This document shows positions 47,330 to 60,210 of a DNA stretch of 64,000 nt, piece by piece. Every line of letters begins with the position of its first letter. Position 1 is the stretch's first letter. The translations under genes were made by a program, and so were the position numbers. Source of the stretch: Zhengitettix transpicula (taxonomy: Eukaryota > Arthropoda > Insecta > Orthoptera > Tetrigidae); the NCBI GenBank assembly GCA_037074705.1, contig CM073596.1:57502001-57566000 (forward strand), given 5' to 3'. The notes under the pieces were generated by a model, which saw nothing but the letters and a program-made list of their open reading frames with translations, was not told where the DNA came from and ran no database searches.

Positions 47330-48208
47330 TTTTTTAGGGCAATAGGCTACATGAGGGTAATCCACGTTGGGCAACTCCCCTTTAATAGCATAGGAAGGGA
47401 TTTAAAAGGGGGGATGTGGAAGGGTAGAGCAAGGTATCCAAGGGTTAACTACGGCACCCGGGCTATATTTTAAGGATCCTCCCCGCCATTCGCCTAAAGA
47501 AATGCAGAAAAAAACCTAGAAAACCTGCATCAGGTAGGTCGGGCATTAGGTACTTGTCCGACGCCCTTCCGATAGCGGGAGAAGAGTTTGCTGTGGGGCC
47601 GCAGCTTTCCCTTCTCCGTACCTCGTCCAGTTTAGGAGGCAGCTGGCCGACATTTCCAATGGGAACAGAAACAACTCTTACCGTATGCCCAAGGTCTGTG
47701 ACCCCGGAACATACACCTCTCAGAACAGGCCGAGGTACTTCGGCTTGTGGGAACCTTAGTTCAAAAACGGAGAGGAAAAGGCATCCTTGTTTTTTTTTAG
47801 GGCAACAGGCTATATGAGGGTGATCCACATTGGGCAACTCCCCTTTAATAGCATAGGAAGGGATTTGAAAGGGGGGATACGGAAGGGTAGAGGAAGGTAG
47901 CCAAGGGTTAACTAGGGCCCCCGGGCTATATTTTAAGGATCCTACCCGGCATTCGCCTAAAGAAATGCAGGGAAAACCTTAGAAAAACCTGCATCGGGTA
48001 GGTCGGGCATTGGGTACTTGTCCCACTCCCTTCCGATAGCGGGAGAGGAGTTTGCTGTGGGGACGCAGCATTCCCTTCTCCGTGCCTCGACGAGTTTAGG
48101 AGGCAGCTGGCCGACTATTCCAATGGGAATAGCCGAAAGGTAGCCCCTTCGAATCTCTCCTATAAGGTTTTGCCTGCGAGAGAATAGCCCTCGCAGACTC
48201 AAGTCCCA
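47330..48208 (-). mobile_element. Family A retroposon, dimeric copy with target-site duplication
   Basis: On the minus strand: a 5' segment with the hairpin ctgcgag/ctcgcag (48196-48190 and 48180-48174), the head, a jump at about 48133 into the central body and tail, an A-rich linker (47789-47799), then a second body beginning gatgccttttcctctcc and a complete tail ending in poly(A). Direct repeats ttagtgatt (47321-47329, 48209-48217) enclose both units. The design parallels the 6.9-kb copy: a deleted first unit, a linker, and a second unit starting at the same point. The head is longest here, so this copy best shows the family's true 5' end. Confidence 0.85.
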
Positions 48209-48217
48209 TTAGTGATT

Positions 48218-49526
48218 ATTTTTAAATAAATCGACAGTTTTGCAAGAAAGTTTGATAACTGAACTGTCATCGAGGTTTTTCTATAAACATCCGGAATCGT
48301 TATGAAAACGAAAAAAAAAAATTAACACGATTGCAAGTTAAAAAAGAATTTCCACAAATATGTTTTTCTCCATTTTAAGATTGTACAACGATTTTCCTAA
48401 GATCTTGACTAGGTAAGGGAATGTTTTATTGTGTCCTAATCCAAAAATTCATATATGGAAGAAATATATCAATATGACCAAAATATTAGAGGAATATCAA
48501 AATGGAAACAAATGATTGTAAGACACTTAAAACTGAAAAAAAAACATGTGATTCGGCGACGTCGATGCCTTACTACACATATGCTAATAGCTTATGTTTT
48601 CATTCTTGTAGCTCAGATTCGCTACACTGCAATTTCCAGCGGTCGTCAAGACAACCACGAACACAAAGCTTCACTTTCGTCGTGAAGAATGACCACTTCG
48701 GACGCAAAGTGGTCGGCAAAGTTGCGCCCGCTCGATGGAGCAATTTTCAACAAGGCTGCTCATACGTCAATCCGAGTGCAGTATTTTACACGCACTATTT
48801 CCCCTCTTTCAGAATTGCTTCAGAGTCCGTTATTTTTTTGAAATAAGATATAAACTATGGACGTAGGAAACAGCATCAACAAAAAACAGGATTTTATGGA
48901 GCAAGGGGAAGAAGGACTGTATAACGTCAGAGGCTTGTGATGACGCCGTGTTTTGCTCCCAAAGTTCATGACATGGCCGTCTTCTATTTGTGGCTACGAC
49001 CATCACAACAATGTCGCAACGACTAATATATCAATGCACGACAAGTACAGCCCACAACTTCGCAAACATGATTTTAACAATATACATTATTATAAAAATT
49101 AATTAAAACTCAATGCCACCAAGAGTTCATTAATTGTATACAAACGAATACAACAGTCCCAGTATATATATGCATTTTAATACTAAAAATTGTTCATTTG
49201 ATTACAGATATTACACTTTTTTTCTCTCAGTGCGGATTCAATACGAATGACGCGAAATAAATAATTCAATATAACACACTATTACAAGAATTAAATTCCA
49301 GTGTTCAAATACACGTATTCCATTGCAACAAAGACAATCGAAACTTTTCACAAGTAGCATGTGAAATTTAAAACATGTTAAATTCCAATATGACCAACTA
49401 GATTCAATTAATGATTAACACGTAGAAGTCGAACAAAAAAAATTATAACCACAATTTTGTCCATGAGTCATGGTAGTACTAGAAAGACACAAAATTTTGA
49501 CCAGATAATACCTGGGTCCTTTCAGA

Positions 49527-49565
<39 letters not shown>

Positions 49566-50095
49566 TTGAAATATCTTACTATTGACGCTATTCACAATTC
49601 TACTGACAAATACGTAAATTTCAGCAATTATTAATTTATATCATTGTAAACACAATTGCTGCCATACAACGAATAGCTGGAAGCCATATTTGTTTTCGGT
49701 CAACCTATGACGGTCCCTTCGTCGCTTTCGTCCGTTTCTTCATCAAGTGACTTACGTAAGCCCACATCAATCATAATGAGTTAGGAAAGTAAGCAACTCT
49801 CTGAAAGTTTCCAAGAAAAAAGGCAACAACATATTCACAGGAAGTTTACAATGTATTAACGTACTCACCGCGATTCCCATACCTCAGATGACCGCATACA
49901 CCACAGAACCAAAATTAACTGATCACTTACCTAGAAAAAGAAAGGAATGCAAATATGAGGCAAAGAAAATCGGACAAGAAAATTACCAATTAAAAATTAT
50001 AACCATAGTAACACAAATTTCATTATTACAATTTAGCTATAACTACATTTTAACGACTTCATACACTGCGAATATTGTAATCCTTTAAACAGCCT
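48218..50095. other. Intergenic, no supported gene
   Basis: AT-rich, with a long (AT)n at 49529-49562. A GC-richer part at 48560-48800 has open frames in two overlapping registers, without domain or splice evidence. Confidence 0.5.
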
Positions 50096-50103
50096 TATGT
50101 TTA

Positions 50104-50314
50104 ATAATTAATAAGAAAAAAGATAGCCAAAAACGACTCAATAAGTGATAATATAAATTCCACACAATGTTTCTGGGATCCTTGTCCCTTTCTTCAGGTG
50201 CTAAGAAGAGCCTAGAGCGACACAATTGCTCTGGTGAGTTGACAAAACTCAAAAGCCTATTTATCCCTCTTGTTATTAATTTTACATCAGACGTAATTTT
50301 TTCATTTCACCCCA
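50104..50314. mobile_element. Family B Penelope-like element, foldback-type copy
   Basis: Antisense family B 3' end (50115-50255, hammerhead-like boxes 50169-50197 on minus, with CTGAAGA) followed by a sense-strand tail only (acatcagacgtaatttttt, 50284-50303). Eight-base direct repeats tatgttta at 50096-50103 and 50315-50322 flank it. A spacer replaces the second arm, so it is a deleted version of the 14.1- and 21.7-kb foldbacks. Confidence 0.75.
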
Positions 50315-50322
50315 TATGTTTA

Positions 50323-50399
50323 TTATACTGTTTGGATTTTAATAATATAATATCTATAATAATCTAACTTATTTTTAAAATGAAAAAATCACCAGCGTA
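50323..50399. other. AT-rich spacer
   Basis: Nothing recognised. Confidence 0.4.
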
Positions 50400-50893
50400 T
50401 TAGAAAAAAATTATTATTCAATTTAAAACAAAATATTCAACGAACATAATTTTTCATCCCTGATTGGGACCTCTTCAGGTTTACAATTAAATTCAGTTAT
50501 CTAAAAAATAATGTTTAAGTAACCAAAGTACTACATGTAAATTTTAACACAATTATGTAAGAATATAATATTAAAGTGTTAGTTAAATTTATTATATAAA
50601 AATTTACAATAAAAAATTTCTAATATGCGGTTTGTAGACACGTTGCGGGCTGAATGACTGTCATTGACAGAACTATCAAGAGTATTTGTATAAAATATTA
50701 TATAATACAAGAAATAGATTACAATATTAAGAAATAATAATTTTATTTAAATTATTGGTGTCAATTTTTAACATTGTTAGATAACTAAATTTAATTGTAA
50801 CTGTACACCGAAAACGGTCTCAATCAGGGATGACACTTCGTTCATTTTAAATATCATGTTTTAATTTTGATAATAAAATTTTTATGACTAATA
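50400..50893. repeat. Long inverted repeat with PLE-like boxes (family D)
   Basis: Arms 50400-50525 and about 50758-50893 are complementary over roughly 125 bp with moderate divergence; landmarks are tttaattgtaa, caatcagggatga and tgttttaa. The left arm on the minus strand reads CTGAAGA, gtccc, loop, gggat, GAAAA, which resembles the hammerhead-like segment of family B. The spacer is about 230 bp. Confidence 0.65.
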
Positions 50894-53010
50894 GGCTGGT
50901 TATCGATAAGATAATAAATAGTTAGTAGCTCGTCGATAATTACTTTATATTGAGACGGGGATTTAGCTTGTGCTTGTGGAGTGTTTCGCCTCATACCAAG
51001 TGGCTTTGGTTGAAGTCTTAGCTAGTTTTGTGTCCTTCGAAGATTCACAGGTCAAGCCTAAGGGAAGGGACCTTTCGTTGGAACAACTTTCTAAAGTAAT
51101 GTCCGATCGAACGGTTCTGTCTGGTCGATAAGTCCGCATCTAACAGCCCTTTTTATATACAGTTTCAAACTACCGGAGGTGATGTTTGAAGTCTGGAAAG
51201 TCCGAGGAACGCGCAGTTATACATCTTTCATTAATTAGTTTATTAATTATTAAATCTCTTGAAAATTAAATCACAGCCAGAGCCGCTGAAGTAGGAAATC
51301 AGGTTTCATTTTCGGTTCAAGTTCCGACGCAAATATATTTAAGAACTCCCTACTTGGATCGGGTTAAATTTTATAAAGACGATTCGCGTACTCATCTAGA
51401 AATTAATTAATTAATTGGTTCAGGTAAGAGAATATATTTATATATCATTGTATCCACAACTTCGTGGCTACTAATACTTCTGGCACACTTTACAAGTAAC
51501 CAGCTATTACTTCTTCTATATTAATCAAATCTAGTGTCGTGCAGTCACCATAACACAGTAAGCGAGAAGGAACCTACTTATACCTTATACAGTATAGTTT
51601 AGTTTGTTCAATTATAGAATAATAATAATATAGAGGTGCCGTAAGAGAGAGTGTAGATGACAAGTGTAGATAGGAAGGGGGTGGAACTCGCTCACTATCT
51701 TAACTGCTCAACTTTAGCGGGTGAGTCGTTAAAAGTGAGAGCCACTTGGGCGATCAAAGTTTCACAATTACAGCGAAGGAGAACGTGAGCCTCAAGTGCA
51801 GGCCAGAGCCATCTAGCAGCAGAGAAGGCAAGCTCTGGCCCTGAACTTGACAGTGAATTACGCCCGCCCCGGTATCTGCTGCCACAAGAAAGAAATGTTG
51901 AAGCTTTCTCAAACAATATATTACATATTTACAAGTAAATTTCTACCTGACGTAACTCTTAATATAATTAACCCAATTAACTGATCGAATATCCACCATT
52001 CTTATGAAGAATTTATACTAATGTGATGTAAAAATAAGAGCGCTATCTTTTTCGGTGAACAGGGACGAAGTAAAAAAGAAGTTAGGTTCATCATCAGGGA
52101 ATATAAGCCAAGAATTTTAGTTCGTCATTGTAGTAAACATAATGAAACCTCGATTATGGTACTCTATTGCAAAATTCTCGGTTGGAATCAAGACCTGGTA
52201 AAAAGGCATCCTCCTCCGGATAAAGTCTCCACAGATATTATAACTGGAAGACCGGGGATTGCGAACATTAGAAAAGATTCGAACACTTAGAAATATATTA
52301 AAACTGAAGTCTGGAAAATTATTGATGAAGAGAAAATCAGTCGTATGGAGGTAGTAGAGAAGTGAGGACACAGAGAAGTCATAATATATAGGTGAAATAC
52401 TTTTTGGAAGTTGCTACTAAGTGGGACAAAGTGTTTGAAATGAGAAATATAAGTGAAAATAGTAGTGGAAATTCAGAGTGATTTTTAATTGGGGACAAAC
52501 CACTTGCCATTTGATCCTCTTATTGGTTCTGGTAAGAGGGAAGTCTACTTGAAGATCCTTTGTCTTTCCACCCCCCCCCCCCCACCTCACAACCCTGTAT
52601 AATTATTACCGTAATCAGAACTTAATACGGCGTTTAATCAGCGAGGAATAATGGAAGTTCCCTGCCATTAAAAAATCGAACGTAAAATATTTTCGGTGAT
52701 CAAGAACTTTAGTTGTAATATACCAACTGTGAAATAACTATAGACAACTAAGCGATTCGTCAATTAAATTTTATCCAGTAAAATAGCTAATATGACACGA
52801 CGCCGTCGCTCTACTGTCGAAAGGTTATTGATTTCTTGATTTCTATGTTAATTAAAAAAATCATGACGCATGAATTTAATATATCGAAAAATCAGTAGAA
52901 AGATATTACGAATTTTATATAGTGTTAATAGAATATACGACTAGGTGTAACCATATTTAAATGTGGACTGCATCCCGAACCATTACCAACCTACATTGTA
53001 CCTAATAACT
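50894..53010. other. Intergenic, no supported gene
   Basis: A GC-richer block at 51650-51915 has an open minus-strand frame of 73 codons with no domain; it is flanked by purine-rich DNA and could be a repeat or a unique sequence. A C run is at 52570-52583. Confidence 0.4.
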
Positions 53011-53013
53011 ACT

Positions 53014-53260
53014 TTAATGGGTCTTAATAATATATTTACTCTCAAACTCATCTTTTGGTGATATTCGTAACTCCTTTTCATTCCGGCATTTCATCTTCAA
53101 TGCTTTTCCAACACTTCTGATAAAACGCCCATGTAATTTCGGACATACAGTTTTAACAACCCTTTCCCACATCGTAATTTTAGGTTTTAACTTCTTGAAG
53201 ATTACCTCCTTAACTCGATTTCGATAACTTGTCTCTATATCCATTTCTTCCTGATCTCTA
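53014..53260 (-). CDS. Candidate coding segment, basic protein, unknown
   Basis: Minus-strand frame ending at TAA (53016-53014). An acceptor-like gtcatttag precedes it, and a well-placed ATG in a good context (gaagaaATGG) begins MDIETSYRNRVKEVIFKKLK. The product would be about 76 residues and strongly basic, with TMWERVVKTVCPKLHGRFI in its middle. AT-rich codons match the surroundings, so a real gene is not established; a transposase or LINE fragment is an alternative. I recognise no family. Confidence 0.22.
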
Positions 53261-56200
53261 AATGACAAAAATTATTTCCCTGTTTCCACAGCATCATACT
53301 AAATATAATACTAAGTTCAATCATGTTATTTACTTTCAACTCAATGTCTCCCGGAAAGCCTGGTAAAATAAGTTTGAAAAAAATTATTATTCTCTGATTT
53401 ACCAGATAAAAATAGTGTCTTCATCTTTCATCACTGCCTTTCACACTTCCTAATAATGGCTTCTCAGTCTTATTAGAGCTGTTTACGGCGAGTTCGGAGA
53501 ACACTTGTGTCGTGAATTTGCCACCTCCCCACTGCTCTAGCTCGCCTGTCAAATAATAATTACCCCAATAGAGAGTGCCTGATGGGTCCGGCCTTGACGA
53601 GCATCACCAGCACCAGACTCTGATGTGGAAAACACGCTAGACAGGAGTTGCTAAAATCAGTAAGATGAAGAGAGTTATTCTTTACTCCACTGTGCTAATT
53701 TCCTCTTTTACGAATGTAACTATTTTTAAGAATAAAAAAAAAGGGTGGTACAATTTTGTGTTGGAATTTAATTGCATCACTTTCTTTAATTATTTTGGTA
53801 AACTAGGGAAAATCCTAATAGGACGGCCGGAAGGAGACTCGAACACCATTCGTTCCCGCAATTTCTTTCTTCTTCGTCGAATTTTTATAAACTCTTCTCC
53901 TACAACCTTGTAGTTTCTATGATTGTATATCCTCCTGCGTTATATCTTTCCTTTCGTCTTTCTCCCCTCTTATACAAGCACTTCTCCAACGATATAAAGA
54001 AAAATTCAGTATTAAATAGAAATATCAACATTTCAAAACTTCTCAGGTACTTCTACGTTTTCCCATTTTGTCTTCGCTGATATTACCAACATTTCCGAGA
54101 AAACTTGATGAATGCTATCGTCTTTTGTAAAGGAATAATACGCGTATAGGAAAAGAAACTCTCAAGTAGCTTGTTTAAAGAATTTTTACAAGCGCCTAAA
54201 AACTTTAATGAAAAGAAGCAGATGCGTGAAAAGTCCTTTCCTAATTAAGACTATGAACTGAAAAATAAATTACGACAGCCTTTCATGTTTCAACAGCAAA
54301 TAAATGTGAAGCCCGGTCTTAACGAGTATTCCAGAAAAAAAAAATCAGACGTTGTTAATAATTAAACTCTGAAGGAAGCGTTCGTCTATGTGTCGGGGGA
54401 CAAGTACTTGTATATTCATGCAAATACTCAGCCTCAGATTTCACTTAAACGAAGCATATTTAAGTCTCTTTCAGTTTAGAAAAACTGCAAAACTGAGATT
54501 TATGAACTTGAATAAATTGCATTAATCAAGGTAAAGAACACGAGATAGTCTCGGAAATATGGAAAGAAACTGAAATTGTTTAAAATTCAATGCTGTGTTT
54601 TCAAAAATTGGCTCTTAATTAGGGAACAAAAACGTGGCTTTAATTAAAAATTACAGTTATTAAATAACCACACTTTGTTTTTCCATATATTCAACACTCA
54701 ATAAAACTGGAAAATGCGTGTAAAATGTAAAAAGTGTGACAATGCAGGAAATTATACATTTAAAAATTAAATACTCGTCACGCAACAAGTTTGTGAGATA
54801 TAATCGTGAAATTTACTTATTAATCATTAATTTTTCAAAGAATGATAACACAGGAACACCGTGGACGTATTTGTTCAAAGCATTTAAAAGTCACGTGATA
54901 AATAATATTTATCATATAATTAAAAAACTTTCTATATTTTAGTATACATACCAAATGAATTAATTTTTTGTTTCTAAATTTTGTAACCCAATTTCCCCAT
55001 AAGTTATGTTATTGTCAGTATCAAGAATAAAATAGCAAACATCTTGGAAGAAATAATTACGAGTCAGGATACTTGCAACATGGTAATGGGGTTTATGTTT
55101 CTATAGAGAACACAGTAGGCAATTGTAGAATGTGAAAACACTTTGCGGTAGTTTGCGATGATGTTTGGTCACAAATGTAATAACGTATTAGGAGTCAACC
55201 AAGAAGTCCTTCTTTGGTTTTGTCATTGCACGAGCTACGACCCGCTGTTCATATGTAAAATGCATTAGCCATTGTGCTCTTCAAGTACGGGTCTGCTAAA
55301 TGTTTATGCAACGTTCTCCCGCTATTTGTAGATTGTTTCCGACAAAGTTAAGCCGTTAACTGCTTCGTGTCTTTCAAAGCGGTTCAAAATTCGTCTTACC
55401 GACGAAAACAATGAAATCAAAGCGAGCGTTGATAATCTACGGAATGTGTCTCAACTTGAATTAATTGACAAAAAATAATCATTGAGGAACAGTATATTCT
55501 ATATAATCAATAAGCGTGTATATTTGTATGTATTTACGTTAATCTATATACATATTTAAACGCGTGGACATATTTCAACAAAACTGAGTACACAAATTCT
55601 TAAAAACTCGAGAAACGGTACTGTGGGGGGGCACAAATGTAAAAAGAATTATAATTGAAAAATTTGATCATTTTGTGTTAAAATACTGTGCACCGAAATA
55701 CCATGACGTCACACGAGACGTTACTACGCGACGAGCAAAGGAAATAGTTAATTTTTCCGTAATGAAATAAAGCAGAAATATTCTGATTTGATAAAAAGTA
55801 TAATTTTATCCCGTAATACTACATCGAATGATGATAAAAAAAACAATACGAAATACTTTACAATCATCGTGGAAAATGTAAGTTAATTATCGTGCCATAT
55901 TAGTGACTCAAATATGGCGACCATTTGTTTACATTGCGAATCTAGCTGAGAATTTCATCAATTTAATATTTGTTTGGACTTAATGCAATAAAATTCAATG
56001 TTCAATTAATGCCTATCGGTCGAAAGAATGTGCGGAACTTGAGTAAAGATTAATATACTTTTTCGGGTTTATATACATAAGTACACGGGCAACGCCGGGC
56101 ACCCAGGTAGTTGTATAATAAATATAAATAGCTACATATTTTATTATATAATTGGAACAAGTAAAAAAATATGTATTTATTTTGTGGAACAATTCAAATT

Positions 56201-58484
56201 CGATTTAAAAACAGTATCTTATCATTAATTTTTTTATTGATTTATCAAATAAACCTTTCTAAACAGACGCATATATTGAAAAACAAATAAAATAAGCTTT
56301 TATCTCACAAACGTATTTAGAGTCAATTAAATTACCGATATCGAAGTGCACCGTAAAAAATTCATAGTTTTATATATTACTAGAAAAGATCTCTTGTTAT
56401 AACTTGATTTGCGCTACTGGCTAGATGATTTCTGAGAATGCCGTCTGCGGTGGTTGGCGTCGTCTCTGACATATATTGTAGGCGCCGGCCGTGATAGTTA
56501 TTCGTCACACTGTGAATAACCAACATGGAAACTTTGCTCTCTCTCTCTCATACCCACACCAACACCCACCCACGCAGACACACTCAGTAACTGCCTTTAT
56601 ATCCCTAGCGCTTCCCGCATCTTGTGTGGGGGGGACTGATCTCTAGTTCCATTACAGCTGCAAATAACAACCCATGAATGAAATTGATTTTAATTCTTGT
56701 CTATTCCATCAGTTCAATTACATGTTCATTTGTGCTCGTGTAGCGAAGAGTACGACCTTGTTATTCTCTTAAGGTTCCAAGATAAATAATAATAATTGAG
56801 AAAATTATATATTGTGCATTGCTTTAGAGATGGAAAAATAAAATTATATTTTTTCGAACACTCTACGAGACTTTTGCAGTAAGAAAAAAATATCATACTG
56901 CAAAACTATAGCTATAGTAAAATTAATATTTTAACCTACTATTTTATTTGAAAACCGTACACGAAAGCGTTTAATAAGCTTCAGTTCAACAACGACATAA
57001 CACAAGGCAACTTTTAGAACCAAGCTTTTCACTTGAAGAAATAAATTTCCTGATAAGCCGCATGCACCACACTTAATTAACATTTCATCTCACATCTATT
57101 GATTCAACCTGCATAATGCGACACAGATATTTTTATTATAAATTGAAACGAATTTAATCGAATGCCCTTGACTTTTGTTTTTTTTAAATTTTTACTATAT
57201 ATAAAAGAGAAGAAACAGTCTTTAACAGTCGCTTTTAAAAGTATTACTTTAATTCTATTGCATTAACGCTTAAAATAATTAAACTACTGAAAAACAATGG
57301 TTTAATGAATTTAAATTTATAATAAAACCCTGAATCAAAATAGAAACTTATGAAAAAAGACGAAATATCTGTACAGAACAAAAAGGATGTAATTTATCAT
57401 ATCAGCTGTTAAGATTGTATATTTATTTATATTGTACTGGTGTTAACCAATTTAAAAACTAGAATCATACAAATAATGGGAAACCTAACGCAAAAAATGT
57501 CCACAGTCATTTCATCACACCACATATAGCATCAGTTTTGAAAATACACATAGAAACAATAATAAACAAAAACAGAAAAAAATTCTAGAAGAGATTTACA
57601 TAAATAAAAACAATTTAATCACATTGAATACTTGAAAATAATTAACTTTCGATTACTGTTTGAACTCATTTGTCACTCCTCTTTATCATTTCTTGAGTGT
57701 GGTTTCTTTCTGTATCTGCTGTTACTTAGCCTTTCTTCGTTTTGAAAAGGTCAGTGGTCTGGTAAGCTGCCGGGTCTGGGTCTTTCACCGAGAGTCCTCT
57801 TATCTGCGGCGGAGATCAGATTAATGGTTCTGTGACTAGGCGCACCACGGACGTAATGAAAGATGTCCGTCACTCAAGGAGAGCTTTATGGAGGTATTAC
57901 GTCCCAACTTCCATTGTGACTCTCGCGACATTGTTAATTAAGGCACAAATCAAGTCGATTGTACTAGGAATAAGATATTATTTTATGTGGCATTTTCTTT
58001 GGGGGCAAATCAAGAACTAAAGATATTTGACAGCCTGTTCTGAAACTAATATCAACAGCACCTAGTTAGTATTATAGGTCAAAATGACAATCGGGGAACA
58101 CTGACTCAAACAAAAGACAGACTTACAATTTGCAACAGTCATGTGACTTCCGTCCAGATTATTAAAAAAAATTAATTATATGCCCAAAAAAGGTACGCAC
58201 GTAGAAAGCATATAAAAAATTATTATTTACAGCTTCAGTATTTTTTAAACAAAATGAGGAGTTTCTATTAAAGGACTTACAAACCGCGGCATAAATAAAT
58301 AGTGAACTCGACGATGTTTGTTGGAATAATAATTTTATCGAATCGCGGTTGTAATTAAAAAAAATATAATGAATGATCATATCAAATAAGTCGATTCTGA
58401 TTCTTCAAAGATGAATCATAGTTTCTCGCTGAAGCGTTACACTATGTTAAATAAAGAATAAAAAAAGGGCCTCTCCACCGTACC
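53261..58484. other. Intergenic, no supported gene
   Basis: About 5.2 kb, mostly AT-rich. A GC-richer part at 56430-56640 contains (CT)n and CA-rich DNA and, on the minus strand, a TATAAA. A short hairpin-plus-tag at 56078-56111 may be a degraded Helitron end. No open frame looks like a gene. Confidence 0.45.
56078..56111 (+). other. Possible degraded Helitron-type 3' end
   Basis: Reads cacgggcaacgccgggc followed shortly by ggtagt. It resembles a GC-rich hairpin plus CTRR-T terminus with mutations; the stem is only 3 bp here. No 5' end or Rep/helicase sequence is visible. Confidence 0.2.
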
Positions 58485-58955
58485 GAAGGAGGGTATTTTT
58501 TTTTAGGATGCTTTCACATCTCCCTAATTTTTAACTAAGGTTCCCACAGGACCTGTTTTTAGAGGTGTATGTTCCGGGGTCGCAGACCGTGGGCATACGG
58601 TAAGAGTTTCCCACTATTCCTATTGGAATAGTCGGCCATCTGCGTCCTAAACTGGTCGAGACATGGAGAAGGTAATGCTGCGTCCCCACAGCAAACCCCT
58701 CTCCCGCTATCGGAAGGGCGTGGGACAAGTACCCAATGCCCGACCTACCTGATTCATGTTTTTAAACCGTTTTCCCTGCATCAATTTTAGGTGAATAGCC
58801 GGCTGGGATCCTTAAAAATAAAGCCCGGGCGCCTTTGTTAACCCTTGGCTTCCTTGCTGTATTTTTTCGCGTCTCCCCTTTCAGTCTTTTTCCTATGCTA
58901 TAAGAGGAGAGGGCAGTTGCCACTATGTAGATTACCCTATATAGCCTGTCTACAC
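58485..58955 (+). mobile_element. Family A retroposon, variant-subfamily copy
   Basis: Plus-strand copy running from a degenerate head (accgaaggagggta) through ttaactaaggttcccac, the central block and a variant tail (gcagttgccactatgtagat, tatagcctgtctacacc). No poly(A) remains, and no direct repeats were found. Several in-copy differences suggest this is one of the older insertions. Confidence 0.85.
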
Positions 58956-60210
58956 CTTCTTCTTCTAGCAGGAAATCCTCTAGTCATGAAATAAAATGTT
59001 AATGGACTTCCACTTGTAAAATATAAATGATTGTCAATTACTAGAGAAATCATAAGTCTGTAAGGTAACAATAGAAACTTAACGACCCTAAAAGGAAGGG
59101 ACAAGACAATTTCTTGTTAGTCGTTAATTCCTGAAAGTCAGTCACGTGGAACCGGCAGTAATAATCGTAATTATGAGAACAACATCAACGTGTACATTAA
59201 CAGTTCTTGTTTCCATCCACAACAATGTGATTATGTTTTAGGTTGGTTGGAGTTTCAAAGCTCAGAACGTTAAATATTTGAGTTGGAACTTAAATTTCCG
59301 CAGGTCATAAAAACGCAGTGTAATGAGACTTTCGCGCCGGAATTAGCAAGTATAATACATTGATAGTCGTTGTTTGGAGGGTCAGCCAGAAGTTTTATCG
59401 GCAATCAGGGCGTGGAGTTACTCGTTTCTTGTACCTGCACAGCAGCTGAATCATCTCCTCTCCCCTCATTTGAATTTATTTATTTTGTTTTTCTCGTAGC
59501 TTCCCTCGTGTCGTGCTCGTCGGCCCGTGTAATGGCGAAGGCTAGCCACACATTTACAGCGCGTAACATAATGGCGACAGGGGTTTTACGACTTCACACA
59601 CGACCAAGACGGCGAAGCGCACAGAAGCACAGCAATTCTATTTTTCATGCTTTCTAGTCTTACGCTAATTAGCAACTCGCTTGAAAGGAATTAAACCCGT
59701 ATAATTAACTACCCATATAATTGTTTCTTAAGTTACAACAGCCTGAACTGTACCAAAGCTCTTCGATGTTTGGGGCGTAGATAAGAATTTCACTCATAGA
59801 AATTTGGTCTTACTCTACTTACAGACAAATAACCGTTTAATTTAGTTACTTTACACAACCCACTTTCCCAGTTTTCAAGGTCCTCTTCGAGATTACAAAC
59901 CTTTAAGAGACTATTTTTTTTAAAAAAAGAAACCTAATTATAAACACGTATGCAAACAATGGCCAGATGTAATCGATCAATTTCAGCCTAATTTACTCTA
60001 AAAAATTAATAAAAGCAGATATATACATTCTGACAAACATATTAATTCAAAAACAGACGTAAAATAAAAAATTTCAGTTAACGATTCTGATTTAACTACT
60101 GAATGACTAAAAATCGAATTGATTCCGATATGAAAAACTGAACCAACATTTATTTTAACGGAAAATTCTCATAGTTTATTATAATATTTAAGGAAATATC
60201 ACAGACATAA
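58956..60210. other. Intergenic, no supported gene
   Basis: Contains a 95-codon frame at 59370-59657 without a recognised domain; its middle is hydrophobic and it lies in GC-richer DNA, but no splice or promoter support was seen. Confidence 0.4.

Noticed and set aside
49680..49760. Acidic minus-strand peptide-like stretch (SLDEETDESDEG)
   Set aside because: Only about 24 codons between stops. The DNA resembles the GATGAAG...GAAACGG type boxes of PLE-like tails, so coding is unlikely.
59370..59657. 95-codon frame with a hydrophobic middle
   Set aside because: No start context, no homology I recognise and no exon signals; kept only as a note.
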